Source of the DNA: CAYRPN01 sp964426135
GTDB lineage: Bacteria > Planctomycetota > Phycisphaerae > Phycisphaerales > Phycisphaeraceae
Assembly (NCBI GenBank): GCA_964426135.1
Contig: CAYRPN010000008.1
Coordinates: 1 to 64,000 of the forward strand
Length of the DNA stretch: 64,000 nucleotides
Reading direction: 5' to 3'
The position numbers and the translations under genes were made by a program. This document shows positions 53,339-64,000 of the stretch, piece after piece; the stretch's first letter is position 1, and each line of letters begins with the position of its first letter. The notes beneath the pieces were generated by a model. It did no database searches and was not told the origin of the DNA. It saw nothing but the letters and a program-made list of their open reading frames with translations.

Positions 53339-54256
53339 ATGCTTCGCTTTGTCTGTGTCTGCTGCGTGTGGTTTGCGGTGAGCGTCGAGTCCCGCGCGGA
53401 GGAGCCGGCGGTTCCGCCGACCGTCGAAGCCGGCGCCAGCGTCGTTGAGGTGTTCGCCGACAAGCGCTTCTACGAAGGCCCAATGTGGTGCATGAAGGAG
53501 GGCAAGCTCTATTTCTCGGCCTTCGGCGGCGTCGCGCGCTCGCAGGTTCTGCGCCTGGAATCACCGGGCAAGGTGACAACCTGGTTCGAGAAGAGCGAAG
53601 GACTCAACGGCACCTATCTCTCGCTCGACGGCCGACTGCTCGGCGCCCTGGGCAACGCCAAGCGGATCGTCAGCATCGGACTAGGCAGCGCCACCGCCAA
53701 GGACATCGTGACCATCGCGGAGAGCCAGCTCTGGGTCGCGCCCAACGATCTGTGCCAGACCGCCCGGGGCTTCATCTATTTCACCGACCCGGACTTCCAG
53801 AAGCGAACGAGGAGTTCCGTTTTCCGCATCGACGCCAAGGGCAACGTGCAGAGAACCACCGCGGACATGAAAGTGCCCAACGGCATCATCGCTTCCAATG
53901 ACGGCAAGACGCTGTACATCGCCGACAGCCATGAGAAGCTGTGGCGATCCTTCCCGATCAAGGACGACGGTTCCCTCGGCGAGGGCAAGGTGTTCTTCGA
54001 TCCAGACACGACCGACAAGCGCGATCCTGACGGCATGTCGATCGATGAGCAGGGAAATCTCTACTTCACCGGCCGCGGCGGCATCTGGGTGGTTTCGCCG
54101 GCGGGCAAAGCGCTGGGCCTGATCAAGGTGAAGGAGTTCGTCACCAACTGCACCTTCGGCGGCGACAACGGCAAGACGCTCTACCTCACCTGCGACGGCA
54201 AGGTGCAGAGCCTGGCCATGACGGTCAAGGGCGGCGCGTTCGCTGTGAAGAAGTGA
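53339..54256 (+). CDS. secreted SMP-30/gluconolactonase-family protein
   Basis: A 305-residue exported six-bladed beta-propeller of the SMP-30 family, often sugar lactonases. A signal peptide (residues 1-20) is followed by metal-site positions: EGPMWCMKEGKLYFS (first Glu), APNDLCQTARGFIYFTDPDF (Asn), MKVPNGIIASNDGKTLYIAD (Asn) and DKRDPDGMSIDEQGNLYFTG (Asp). GGAG is 7 bases before the ATG at 53339. The whole gene lies between two inverted copies of a 100-bp element, so it could have moved as one unit. Confidence 0.9.
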   Translation: MLRFVCVCCVWFAVSVESRAEEPAVPPTVEAGASVVEVFADKRFYEGPMWCMKEGKLYFSAFGGVARSQVLRLESPGKVTTWFEKSEGLNGTYLSLDGRLLGALGNAKRIVSIGLGSATAKDIVTIAESQLWVAPNDLCQTARGFIYFTDPDFQKRTRSSVFRIDAKGNVQRTTADMKVPNGIIASNDGKTLYIADSHEKLWRSFPIKDDGSLGEGKVFFDPDTTDKRDPDGMSIDEQGNLYFTGRGGIWVVSPAGKALGLIKVKEFVTNCTFGGDNGKTLYLTCDGKVQSLAMTVKGGAFAVKK

Positions 54257-54321
54257 AACAGGAGACGGGAAAAGCCCCGCACGCCAGTTGATGCCCCGGC
54301 GTCGTCGGGAGTGCACCTAAG

Positions 54322-54421
54322 GAGCCGTGCGGGATCAACATCGCATGTGGGACGACTTTCCAAGTCGTCCGGCTGGGAGCGATGCGATTCGAGTCTGCGG
54401 AGTTAGTCTTGCACGGCTCCT
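54322..54421 (-). mobile_element. 100-bp MITE-like element, copy 3 (inverted)
   Basis: Reverse-complement orientation to copies 1 and 2: starts GGAGCCGTGCGGGATCAAC and ends GTTAGTCTTGCACGGCTCC. It is flanked by TAA on both sides, and contains the same central hairpin. It lies between the SMP-30 gene and tRNA-Glu. Confidence 0.85.
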
Positions 54422-54537
54422 AAGTCCTTCAGGTTCCGTTTCATGGAGCTTCGACAACCAGGGCGTTTGCCATCCTGCCGGCACTCACTAAAATGCTCCA
54501 TCCTCCGCCGGCCCCCTTCAAGGGTCCGACGTGGCTT

Positions 54538-54612
54538 GGCCCCATCGTCTAGCCTGGTCTAGGACACCAGGTTTTCATCCTGGTAACACGGGTTCAAATC
54601 CCGTTGGGGTCA
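54538..54612 (+). tRNA. tRNA-Glu (TTC anticodon)
   Basis: A 75-base cloverleaf. Acceptor stem GGCCCCA pairs with TGGGGTC (one G-T), the anticodon stem CCAGG/CCTGG holds a TTTTCAT loop with anticodon TTC, and the T arm reads ACGGGTTCAAATCCCGT. The 3' CCA is not encoded. A terminator follows. Confidence 0.95.
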
Positions 54613-54649
54613 CTTGAGATTTCCGAAGAACTCGGAAGCTCGCCGAAAA

Positions 54650-54673
54650 CCCTCGCGAAAGCGAGGGTTTTTT
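54650..54673 (+). terminator. Rho-independent terminator after tRNA-Glu
   Basis: Stem CCCTCGC/GCGAGGG with a GAAA tetraloop and a following run of six T's, on the plus strand. Confidence 0.9.
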
Positions 54674-54778
54674 GCCATTTCAATCCGCCGTGTCTCGAAG
54701 GACCCGCCACGGCGCGAAGACCGTGCGAAGGCGACTTGCCTGATGCAGGAGCACGCCGCGGCGTTGGCTCGGATCGCC

Positions 54779-58714
<3,936 letters not shown>

Positions 58715-58918
58715 TGCAGATTCAAAGTTTCAGAGTTTCAAAGTTTCAGCGTTTTGGAGTCTCGCTGGAGAGTCTGTCGCAGGCGGACCGCAGGCTGATT
58801 CCGACGCTCTTCTTCCGCTCGAACGTGGGGGACAAAATCGGGCGAATGGTAACGTTTCGCGTCGCATCAAGCGAATGTGAGAATTGCAACCGCAGCGCCA
58901 AGAAACACCGGCAAAGCA

Positions 58919-59186
58919 GCCGCGGCACTCCGTGCGTGCGAACTTCTCGGGTGGCTGGGGCTGGAGGCTATGCGCAAGCCCCGGCCGAGTGAGCCTTGCT
59001 CTGACGAATCACGATTTCCGCGCCGTTTCAACGTCCACTCACCCAGCCGGGGCTTCCGCGGACTCCAGCCCCAGCCATCCGGAAAAATGATCAGGCACTC
59101 CGTGACGCGCTTCGCCGATGATGGAGAGCGACGCGGATCACTCGAATCACACGAACGCAAGCCGACGTGTCGCGGAGTGCCGCGGC
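58919..59186. repeat. nested palindrome before the dioxygenase gene
   Basis: The outer arms are GCCGCGGCACTCCGTGCG (58919 on) and CGCGGAGTGCCGCGGC (59171-59186), with a further GGCACTCCGTGACGCG at 59094. The inner arms are GTGGCTGGGGCTGGAGGCTA (58951 on) and CCGCGGACTCCAGCCCCAGC (to 59076). A short TTTCAGAGTTTCAAAGTTTC repeat lies at 58725-58745. The 58715-59270 gap holds no gene. Confidence 0.8.
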
Positions 59187-59270
59187 TACGGTCGATGCCG
59201 CCGACCGCGAGACGATGGGCGGCGCTCGAATTACAATGCTCTCGCGTTGTCCCCTCCATGGAGCCTGCCC

Positions 59271-60125
59271 ATGTCCAACACCTGTCCGCTCACGGAGCAG
59301 CAGATCGCCGACTTCGATCGCGATGGTTATCTCTTTGTCGAAGGGCTGCTCGATGCGGAGGAGACCGCGATGCTGCTCAACGCCGCCCGGCAGGATCGCG
59401 AAATGCTCAACCACGCCTTCAGCATGGATGACACCACCGGACGCAAGACGCGCATTTCGCTTTGGAATCATCCGGCTGACGACATCTACGGCGCGGTCTC
59501 ATCCTGCCACAAGATCGTCGACGCCTGCGAGCAGCTTCTGCGCGACGAGGTTTATCACTACCACTCGAAGATGCTTCTGAAAGAGCCGCGCATCGGCGGG
59601 GCGTGGGAGTGGCATCAGGACTATGGCTACTGGTACCAAAACGGTTGCCTGTTTCCCGACATGATCTCGTGTTTCATCGCGCTTGATCCGGCGATGAAGG
59701 AGAACGGCTGCATGCAGCTCATTCCCGGCAGCCACAAGTTCGGCCGCATCGAACACGGGCGCTTCGGCAAGCAGACCGGCGCCGATCCCGCGCGCGTCGA
59801 GGAGATTCTCAAACGCTACCCCGCTGTCTACGCCGAGATGAAACCCGGCACGGCTCTCTATTTCCACGGCAACACGCTGCACTGCTCGGGTCCGAACAAC
59901 AGCGAACGCAGCCGGTGGGCGGTGATCTGCTGCTACAACGCAAAGCACAACGATCCGGTGAAGGAGCACCATCACCCGCGCTACACGCCTCTGAAGAAAG
60001 TGCCCAACGAGACGATCAAGCAGTTGGGAGCAAAGGTCGCCGGCCCCGGACAGCGGTCGTGGCTCGACCCGAAGAAAGACGAGACCATCGGCGCCAAGGA
60101 ATACGACCCGGCGGAGCAGAAATGA
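59271..60125 (+). CDS. phytanoyl-CoA dioxygenase (PhyH) family oxygenase
   Basis: A 284-residue Fe(II)/2-oxoglutarate-dependent oxygenase-like protein. The iron site is visible as WEWHQDYGYW (HxD near residues 107-109) and the distal His in GNTLHCSGPNN, with an Arg in SERSRWAVI that would bind 2-oxoglutarate. LTEQQIADFDRDGYLFVEGL at the N-terminus is typical. Members of this group in planctomycetes hydroxylate unknown small molecules. GGAG precedes the ATG at 59271. The protein has no signal peptide. Confidence 0.9.
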   Translation: MSNTCPLTEQQIADFDRDGYLFVEGLLDAEETAMLLNAARQDREMLNHAFSMDDTTGRKTRISLWNHPADDIYGAVSSCHKIVDACEQLLRDEVYHYHSKMLLKEPRIGGAWEWHQDYGYWYQNGCLFPDMISCFIALDPAMKENGCMQLIPGSHKFGRIEHGRFGKQTGADPARVEEILKRYPAVYAEMKPGTALYFHGNTLHCSGPNNSERSRWAVICCYNAKHNDPVKEHHHPRYTPLKKVPNETIKQLGAKVAGPGQRSWLDPKKDETIGAKEYDPAEQK

Positions 60126-60202
60126 GCTTTGCGGAGTGGGCATCGCTCACCGCGACGGAAGTTCCGTGCGATCGGTGGTGCCCACCCTGCACGAGCCGGC
60201 GT

Positions 60203-60466
60203 TCACCAGTCCTGCGTCGATTTGCGTTGATTGCTCTTGTCCACTTCGTTGCCGATGATGTAGCCCGTCACCGCGCCGACGCCCGCCCCGATCAGGGCGC
60301 CGCGCCCGCGGTTGCGATAATCGATCCCAGCGCCGGCGGCGGCGCCCGCTCCCGCGCCGATGCCCGCGCCCGCCTGGGCCGAGTTGCAGCCGCTGACCGC
60401 CAGCCAGCCTAGCGTCAGGCTTGAACTGGCGGCGAAAATCGTGATGGTTCGAGTCATCGCGTGCAT
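60203..60466 (-). CDS. glycine-zipper lipoprotein
   Basis: An 87-residue outer-membrane-type lipoprotein. The leader ends in WLAVSGC (lipobox, Cys near residue 27), followed by the glycine zipper AGAGIGAGAGAAAGAGIDYR and GALIGAGVGAVTGYIIGNEV. Such small proteins are thought to lie against or span the outer membrane. The start at 60466 is chosen for a GGAG 6 bases upstream; an ATG at 60478 is the alternative. Confidence 0.8.
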   Translation of the reverse strand: MHAMTRTITIFAASSSLTLGWLAVSGCNSAQAGAGIGAGAGAAAGAGIDYRNRGRGALIGAGVGAVTGYIIGNEVDKSNQRKSTQDW

Positions 60467-60727
60467 GGGCGTCTCCATTCGAATCAGTTGGCAATCAAGG
60501 TTGCGGAATTGAACGCACCGTGGGCTGCGGGTGCTGTCAGAGGGACACCGGCCAAGTCCCACCGGTTTCCATCGGAATAAGTCCGGTTCGCGGTTGACTT
60601 TCCCTCTTGATTTCGCGGCCTGATCGTCGAGAATGAAGCGGTGGGGCGGTTTGGTTATTAGAATGATCACGACGCTTGGACCGTCGCCGCCCGTGCGGGC
60701 AGCCGCGGCCACCGCAGGAGCCTCGTC

Positions 60728-60961
60728 ATGGTTGCATGGTTCGGTCCGCGTACGGATGCCCCACGCGATCGTCGCCTCGAAATGATCGAGGAGACCAACC
60801 GCTTTCTGAACTGGGCGTTGTCGGAGGGTGCGGATGTCCCGCGCATTCCCACCCGACTCGTCGATCGCGGCGGCTTCGGCGACATCATGCGGATGCGCGG
60901 CGCCAGGCATCTGGCCGCCCGCTGGTGGGCGAAGGTCATCGAGATACTGCCGGACCGGTGA
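60728..60961 (+). CDS. small hypothetical protein, 77 aa
   Basis: A short charged protein of unrecognised family. An AGGAG ribosome site lies 7 bases before the ATG. The middle (RLEMIEETNRFLNWALSEGA) is probably an amphipathic helix. It is isolated between the divergent lipoprotein and the following membrane protein, and has no signal peptide. It may be real because of the ribosome site, but composition alone does not prove it. Confidence 0.5.
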   Translation: MVAWFGPRTDAPRDRRLEMIEETNRFLNWALSEGADVPRIPTRLVDRGGFGDIMRMRGARHLAARWWAKVIEILPDR

Positions 60962-61158
60962 GTTCCCCTTCGGCATGCGGGCTTCACGCCCGCAATTCCT
61001 GACCGCCAACGCGATTGCGAACAATCCATACAACCACGAACCCGGCGGGCCTGACTCCAGTATTGCCAGGGTTAAGCCGATAGCGCCAAGACGCGGCGCG
61101 ATCTGTTTCGACGTGGCGCGGTGAGTTTCAGAACAGTGCGTGTCATCAGGAGGCGATC

Positions 61159-61857
61159 ATGACCGTGACAGCTAAAGTCAGCATCGGGTGGAAGGTCAGA
61201 CTTGGAGGCATGGCGGCGCTGTTCATCGGGTACGCGGCCTACTTCCTCTATGACGGGTTCATCGGTTACCCCCACCAGCACGCGATCCACCAGGAATACC
61301 TGGAGTTCGCCAAAGCGAACGAAGGCCTCGAAAAGGCCAAGCTCTTTGAGAAATGGGACGAGGATTACGCGGACGAGAAGGGCTATCCGCACGCCAAGGA
61401 AGCCGAGAAAGAGCCCGGTTCCATTCTCACGCAGAAGATCATCGGCTTCAGCCTGATTCCCGTCGGGCTCTACGGAGCGTGGTGCTTTGCCGGCGCTCTG
61501 AAGCGCTGGGTCGCCGCGGAAGACGGCGGCATCCGCGACAGCGACGGCTTGTTCGCACCCTGGCCCGCCATCACCAAACTGGATAAGAAGCTCTGGCCCA
61601 AGAAGGGCATCGCCTGGGTCCTCTATGACGATGCGGGCATCACCAAGCGCATCCTGCTTGACGATTTCAAGTTCGATCGCAACCCGACGGAGCAGATCGT
61701 GCGCGCGGTCGAGGAGAAACTGACCGACGCGCAGATCGAAGGCGACATCCGCGAGACCGAGCGCGACAAGAAGAAGGCCGAGAAAGCGGCTGCGGAAAAA
61801 GCCGCGAAGGAAGCGGCCGCCGCCAGCGCGACGCCTGCGAATCCAGGGAATGGATGA
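61159..61857 (+). CDS. hypothetical two-helix membrane protein
   Basis: A 232-residue protein with two membrane helices, about residues 18-36 (MAALFIGYAAYFLYDGF) and 97-114 (IGFSLIPVGLYGAWCFAG). Between them is an acidic, helix-rich loop. After the second helix is a soluble part with WPAITKLDKKLWPKKGIAWV and then an Ala/Lys/Glu coiled coil. The family is not recognised. A strong AGGAGG lies before the ATG. Confidence 0.75.
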   Translation: MTVTAKVSIGWKVRLGGMAALFIGYAAYFLYDGFIGYPHQHAIHQEYLEFAKANEGLEKAKLFEKWDEDYADEKGYPHAKEAEKEPGSILTQKIIGFSLIPVGLYGAWCFAGALKRWVAAEDGGIRDSDGLFAPWPAITKLDKKLWPKKGIAWVLYDDAGITKRILLDDFKFDRNPTEQIVRAVEEKLTDAQIEGDIRETERDKKKAEKAAAEKAAKEAAAASATPANPGNG

Positions 61858-61871
61858 GCATTACGATTACG

Positions 61872-61967
61872 AATTGCAGATTGCAGATTGCAGATTGCAG
61901 ATTGCAGATTGCAGATTGCAAATTGCAAATTGCAAATTGCAAATTGCAAATTTTCAATTTGCAATTC
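61872..61967. repeat. 7-bp tandem repeat array with terminal inverted copy
   Basis: About eleven units of GATTGCA or AATTGCA, in two blocks, then TTTTCAATTTGCAATTC, which is an inverted partner of the last units. It lies just after the stop codon of the membrane-protein gene. Confidence 0.85.
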
Positions 61968-61990
61968 TTCTCCGCCGTTCCGACTCCGCT

Positions 61991-62042
61991 CCGGCCCCCT
62001 CTCCCTCGCCGGGGGACGGGAGAGGGCTGGGGTGAGGGCCGG
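61991..62042. repeat. CCCTCTCC/GGGGTGAGGG palindrome, copy 5
   Basis: CCGGCCCCCTCTCCCTCGCC followed by AGAGGGCTGGGGTGAGGGCC. It lies 140 bases before the isomerase gene at 62180. Confidence 0.8.
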
Positions 62043-62179
62043 CAACCCTGTGTTTCCAAAATCTCTGTTCTCCTCACTTCTCACTCCTCACTTCCTCCAT
62101 CTCCCCGCATCTTCTGCACCACCCGAACCGTTATAATCGCCGCGCCGTAACTGCATCACACCCCACACGGAGCCTTCGC

Positions 62180-63034
62180 ATGTCCACGTCCGTTTCCCGC
62201 CGCAACTTCCTGCTCGCCTCGGCCGCCGCCGCCGGCGCCACCTGGTTTGACGTGCCGCGGCTTCTCGCCGACACGCGCGAGGAGTCGCTGAAAAAATACG
62301 GCGGATTCCCCATGGGCATTCAGAGCTATTCGCTGCGGGGCCTGGGCAAAAACGGCTGGGAAAAAGCCGCTGAACTCGAAATTCACTGGGTGGAGTTCTA
62401 CGACGCCCACTATCCCAAGACGGACAACGAGGCGGCCGTCGCCGAGATGAACAAGCGCATGGCGAAGCTCGATATCTCCATCAGCGCCCACGGCGTTCAC
62501 GGCTTCGGCAAGGACCACGCGACCAATGAAGCGCTCTTCAAGTTCGCCAAGCTCGCCGGCTTCAAGAACATCTCGGCCGACCCGTCGCCGGATTCCTTCG
62601 ACAGCCTCGACAAGCTCGTCAAGCAGTACGACATCCGCATCAACATCCACAACCACGGCCCCGGCCACCGCTACAACAAGATCGGCGACGTGCTCAAGGC
62701 CATCAAGGACCGCGATCCGCGCATCGGTTTCTGCGCGGACCTGGGCCACTACATCCGCTCCGCCGAGGATCCCGCCAAGGTGATCGCTGAAGCAGGCGAG
62801 CGGCTCTACGGCGTCCACCTGAAGGACTTCGCCGAGATGAAGGGCAACGCCAAGGGCACGATCCTGGGCAAGGGTGTGATGAATGTGGAGGAAGTCTTCA
62901 AGGCACTGAAGAAAGTGAAGTTCCCCGCCGACGGCGCCCTGTCGCTGGAATACGAAGAAAGCGCGGCGAACCCGATGGAAGACCTGAAGCAGTGCTTCGC
63001 CAACGCGGCGGCGGCGGCGCAGAAAGTGGCGTAA
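62180..63034 (+). CDS. Tat-exported sugar phosphate isomerase/epimerase-like TIM barrel
   Basis: A 284-residue third relative of the genes at 17058 and 49218. The N-terminus SVSRRNFLLASAAAAGATWF is a Tat signal. Barrel motifs are MGIQSYSLRGLG, IHWVEFYDAHYP, IRINIHNHGPGHRYNKIGD (metal His), GFCADLGHYIRSAEDP and ALSLEYEESAANPMED. GGAG lies 7 bases before the ATG. A terminator follows beyond the next repeat. The substrate is unknown. Confidence 0.87.
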   Translation: MSTSVSRRNFLLASAAAAGATWFDVPRLLADTREESLKKYGGFPMGIQSYSLRGLGKNGWEKAAELEIHWVEFYDAHYPKTDNEAAVAEMNKRMAKLDISISAHGVHGFGKDHATNEALFKFAKLAGFKNISADPSPDSFDSLDKLVKQYDIRINIHNHGPGHRYNKIGDVLKAIKDRDPRIGFCADLGHYIRSAEDPAKVIAEAGERLYGVHLKDFAEMKGNAKGTILGKGVMNVEEVFKALKKVKFPADGALSLEYEESAANPMEDLKQCFANAAAAAQKVA

Positions 63035-63046
63035 AGGATTCGCAAT

Positions 63047-63090
63047 CCGGCCCCCTCTCCCTCCGGGAGAGGGCTGGGGTGAGGGCCGGG
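63047..63090. repeat. CCCTCTCC/GGGGTGAGGG palindrome, copy 6
   Basis: CCGGCCCCCTCTCCCTCCGG followed by GAGAGGGCTGGGGTGAGGGC. A clean, nearly perfect palindrome directly after the isomerase gene. Confidence 0.8.
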
Positions 63091-63112
63091 CCACTTCCGA
63101 TTTTCGAATGAA

Positions 63113-63137
63113 GTCGGCGCTCCCGCGCCGGCTTTTT
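63113..63137 (+). terminator. Rho-independent terminator
   Basis: Stem GTCGGCGC/GCGCCGGC, TCCC loop and a T-run, on the plus strand, ending the isomerase gene transcript. It directly abuts the stop of the convergent aminotransferase gene. Confidence 0.85.
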
Positions 63138-64000
63138 TCATTCCCCCGCGATCGCTCGCAGCCCCTTGACCAACCTGCCGACGCCCTCAGCCACCGTCTC
63201 GCGCTGCAGCGATCCGTACGCCACGCGCAGCCGGCATTCGTCGTCGATGCCGAAGGTGCAGCCGGGAATCACGGCGACGCCGAAGTCGCGCACCAGGCGC
63301 TCGACCATCGCCATGTCGCGCTGCTTCGTGTGCAGCCTCAGCAGGAAGTAAAACGCACCCTCGGCCTGCGGCACTTCGCAGAACGCGCCGACCTTGCTCA
63401 ACTCTTCCAGTACCAACTCGCGCACCGGCGCGATGCTGGCGATGTTCTGCCGGCAGTAAGTCGCGCCCGCTGCCAGCGCCCCGACTGCCGCGTACTGACT
63501 GATGGCGGGAGCACAGATCAGGTTCGTATCCTGAATCTTGCGGATGGCGTCTTCCAGGTGCGTGGGAAAAACCATGTACCCGATTCGCCAGCTCGCCATG
63601 CCGAAGGACTTGGAAAGGGAGAACAGCGAGATGGTGTGGCCCGCGCTGTCGGGCGCGGAGGCGGGGGAGAAATGACGAGCGGAGCCGTAGGTGAAGTACT
63701 CGTATGCTTCGTCGTGGATGTGATAGATGCCGCGCTTCCTGCACAGCTCGTTCACTCGCTGCAGCGCCGCTTGCGAGTGAACCGCGCCGCTGGGATTGTT
63801 CGGCGAAACCGTCACCACCGCCCGTGTACGCGGCGTGATGGCGGCGGTGATCGCATCCACATCCAGTTGCCCCTCCGCGCTGGTCCGCACCAGCACAGGC
63901 ACCGCATCGCTGATGGCAATCGCCATCTCGTGATTGAAGTAGAACGGCCGCTGAATGATGACTTCATCGCCCGGGTCGGCGATCGCCTGCACCGCGTTCA
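63138..64000 (-). CDS. class I/II aminotransferase, truncated by window end
   Basis: The C-terminal 287 or so residues of a fold-type I PLP enzyme; the N-terminus lies beyond the window. It moves an amino group between an amino acid and a 2-oxo acid. Motifs: NAVQAIADPGDEVIIQRPFY, VVTVSPNNPSGAVHS (cofactor Asn), HIHDEAYEYFTYG (the Asp-x-x-Tyr pair), SLSKSFGMASWRIGYMV with the Schiff-base Lys, and RLRVAYG for the C-terminal Arg that binds the carboxylate. The exact substrate (aspartate, aromatic or other) is not clear. Confidence 0.92.
   Translation of the reverse strand, partial: NAVQAIADPGDEVIIQRPFYFNHEMAIAISDAVPVLVRTSAEGQLDVDAITAAITPRTRAVVTVSPNNPSGAVHSQAALQRVNELCRKRGIYHIHDEAYEYFTYGSARHFSPASAPDSAGHTISLFSLSKSFGMASWRIGYMVFPTHLEDAIRKIQDTNLICAPAISQYAAVGALAAGATYCRQNIASIAPVRELVLEELSKVGAFCEVPQAEGAFYFLLRLHTKQRDMAMVERLVRDFGVAVIPGCTFGIDDECRLRVAYGSLQRETVAEGVGRLVKGLRAIAGE

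Noticed and set aside
61872..61967. CRISPR-like tandem array
   Set aside because: Units are 7 bases with no spacers and no cas genes nearby.

Overview
The window looks like chromosomal DNA from a member of the phylum Planctomycetota, probably class Phycisphaerae; this is inferred from gene content and is not a database result. The signs are: high GC with GGAG-type ribosome sites; many Tat-signal TIM-barrel sugar isomerases and a Tat-signal Gfo/Idh/MocA oxidoreductase; a sulfatase, a DUF1080 protein, an SMP-30 lactonase and a PhyH dioxygenase; a prepilin-like protein with the C-terminal DGH motif; a PEP-CTERM protein; EboC/EboE-like proteins; and a regulator resembling the lineage's large sigma factors. 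No rRNA, prophage, CRISPR array or complete insertion sequence was seen.

Layout. 0.5-5.1 kb: two small unknown proteins and a large secreted DUF2341/LamG/SGNH esterase. 5.3-17.1 kb: a co-directional surface-glycan or nucleotide-sugar operon, several genes overlapping by ATGA: glycosyltransferase, cytidylyltransferase-PfkB fusion, two sugar epimerases, a split transketolase, a medium-chain dehydrogenase, a HAD phosphatase, an APH-type kinase and a methyltransferase. 17-27 kb: sugar isomerase, sigma-like regulator, oxidoreductase, prepilin, secreted HExxH protein and an eboE-eboC pair. 27-45 kb: housekeeping genes (ychF, gyrA, ispE, metK, uvrB) mixed with protease inhibitor, aspartic protease, STAS, P-type ATPase, a nucleotidyltransferase pair, a GNAT-aminotransferase fusion, a PEP-CTERM protein and a decayed prepilin gene. 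45-54.5 kb: secreted esterase, sulfatase, isomerase, GH18-like protein, a HigBA-type toxin-antitoxin pair, a GT2 and an SMP-30 lactonase flanked by two inverted 100-bp elements. 54.5-64 kb: tRNA-Glu, carB, dioxygenase, glycine-zipper lipoprotein, two small unknowns, another isomerase and a truncated aminotransferase.

The most unusual layer is the repeats. Gaps are filled with several families of palindromes, often nested one inside the loop of another. A 100-bp inverted-repeat element occurs three times, each time between 3-bp direct repeats. A palindromic GGGACC-type repeat lies in frame inside two conserved genes: once in uvrB and three times in carB, where it adds translated peptides.
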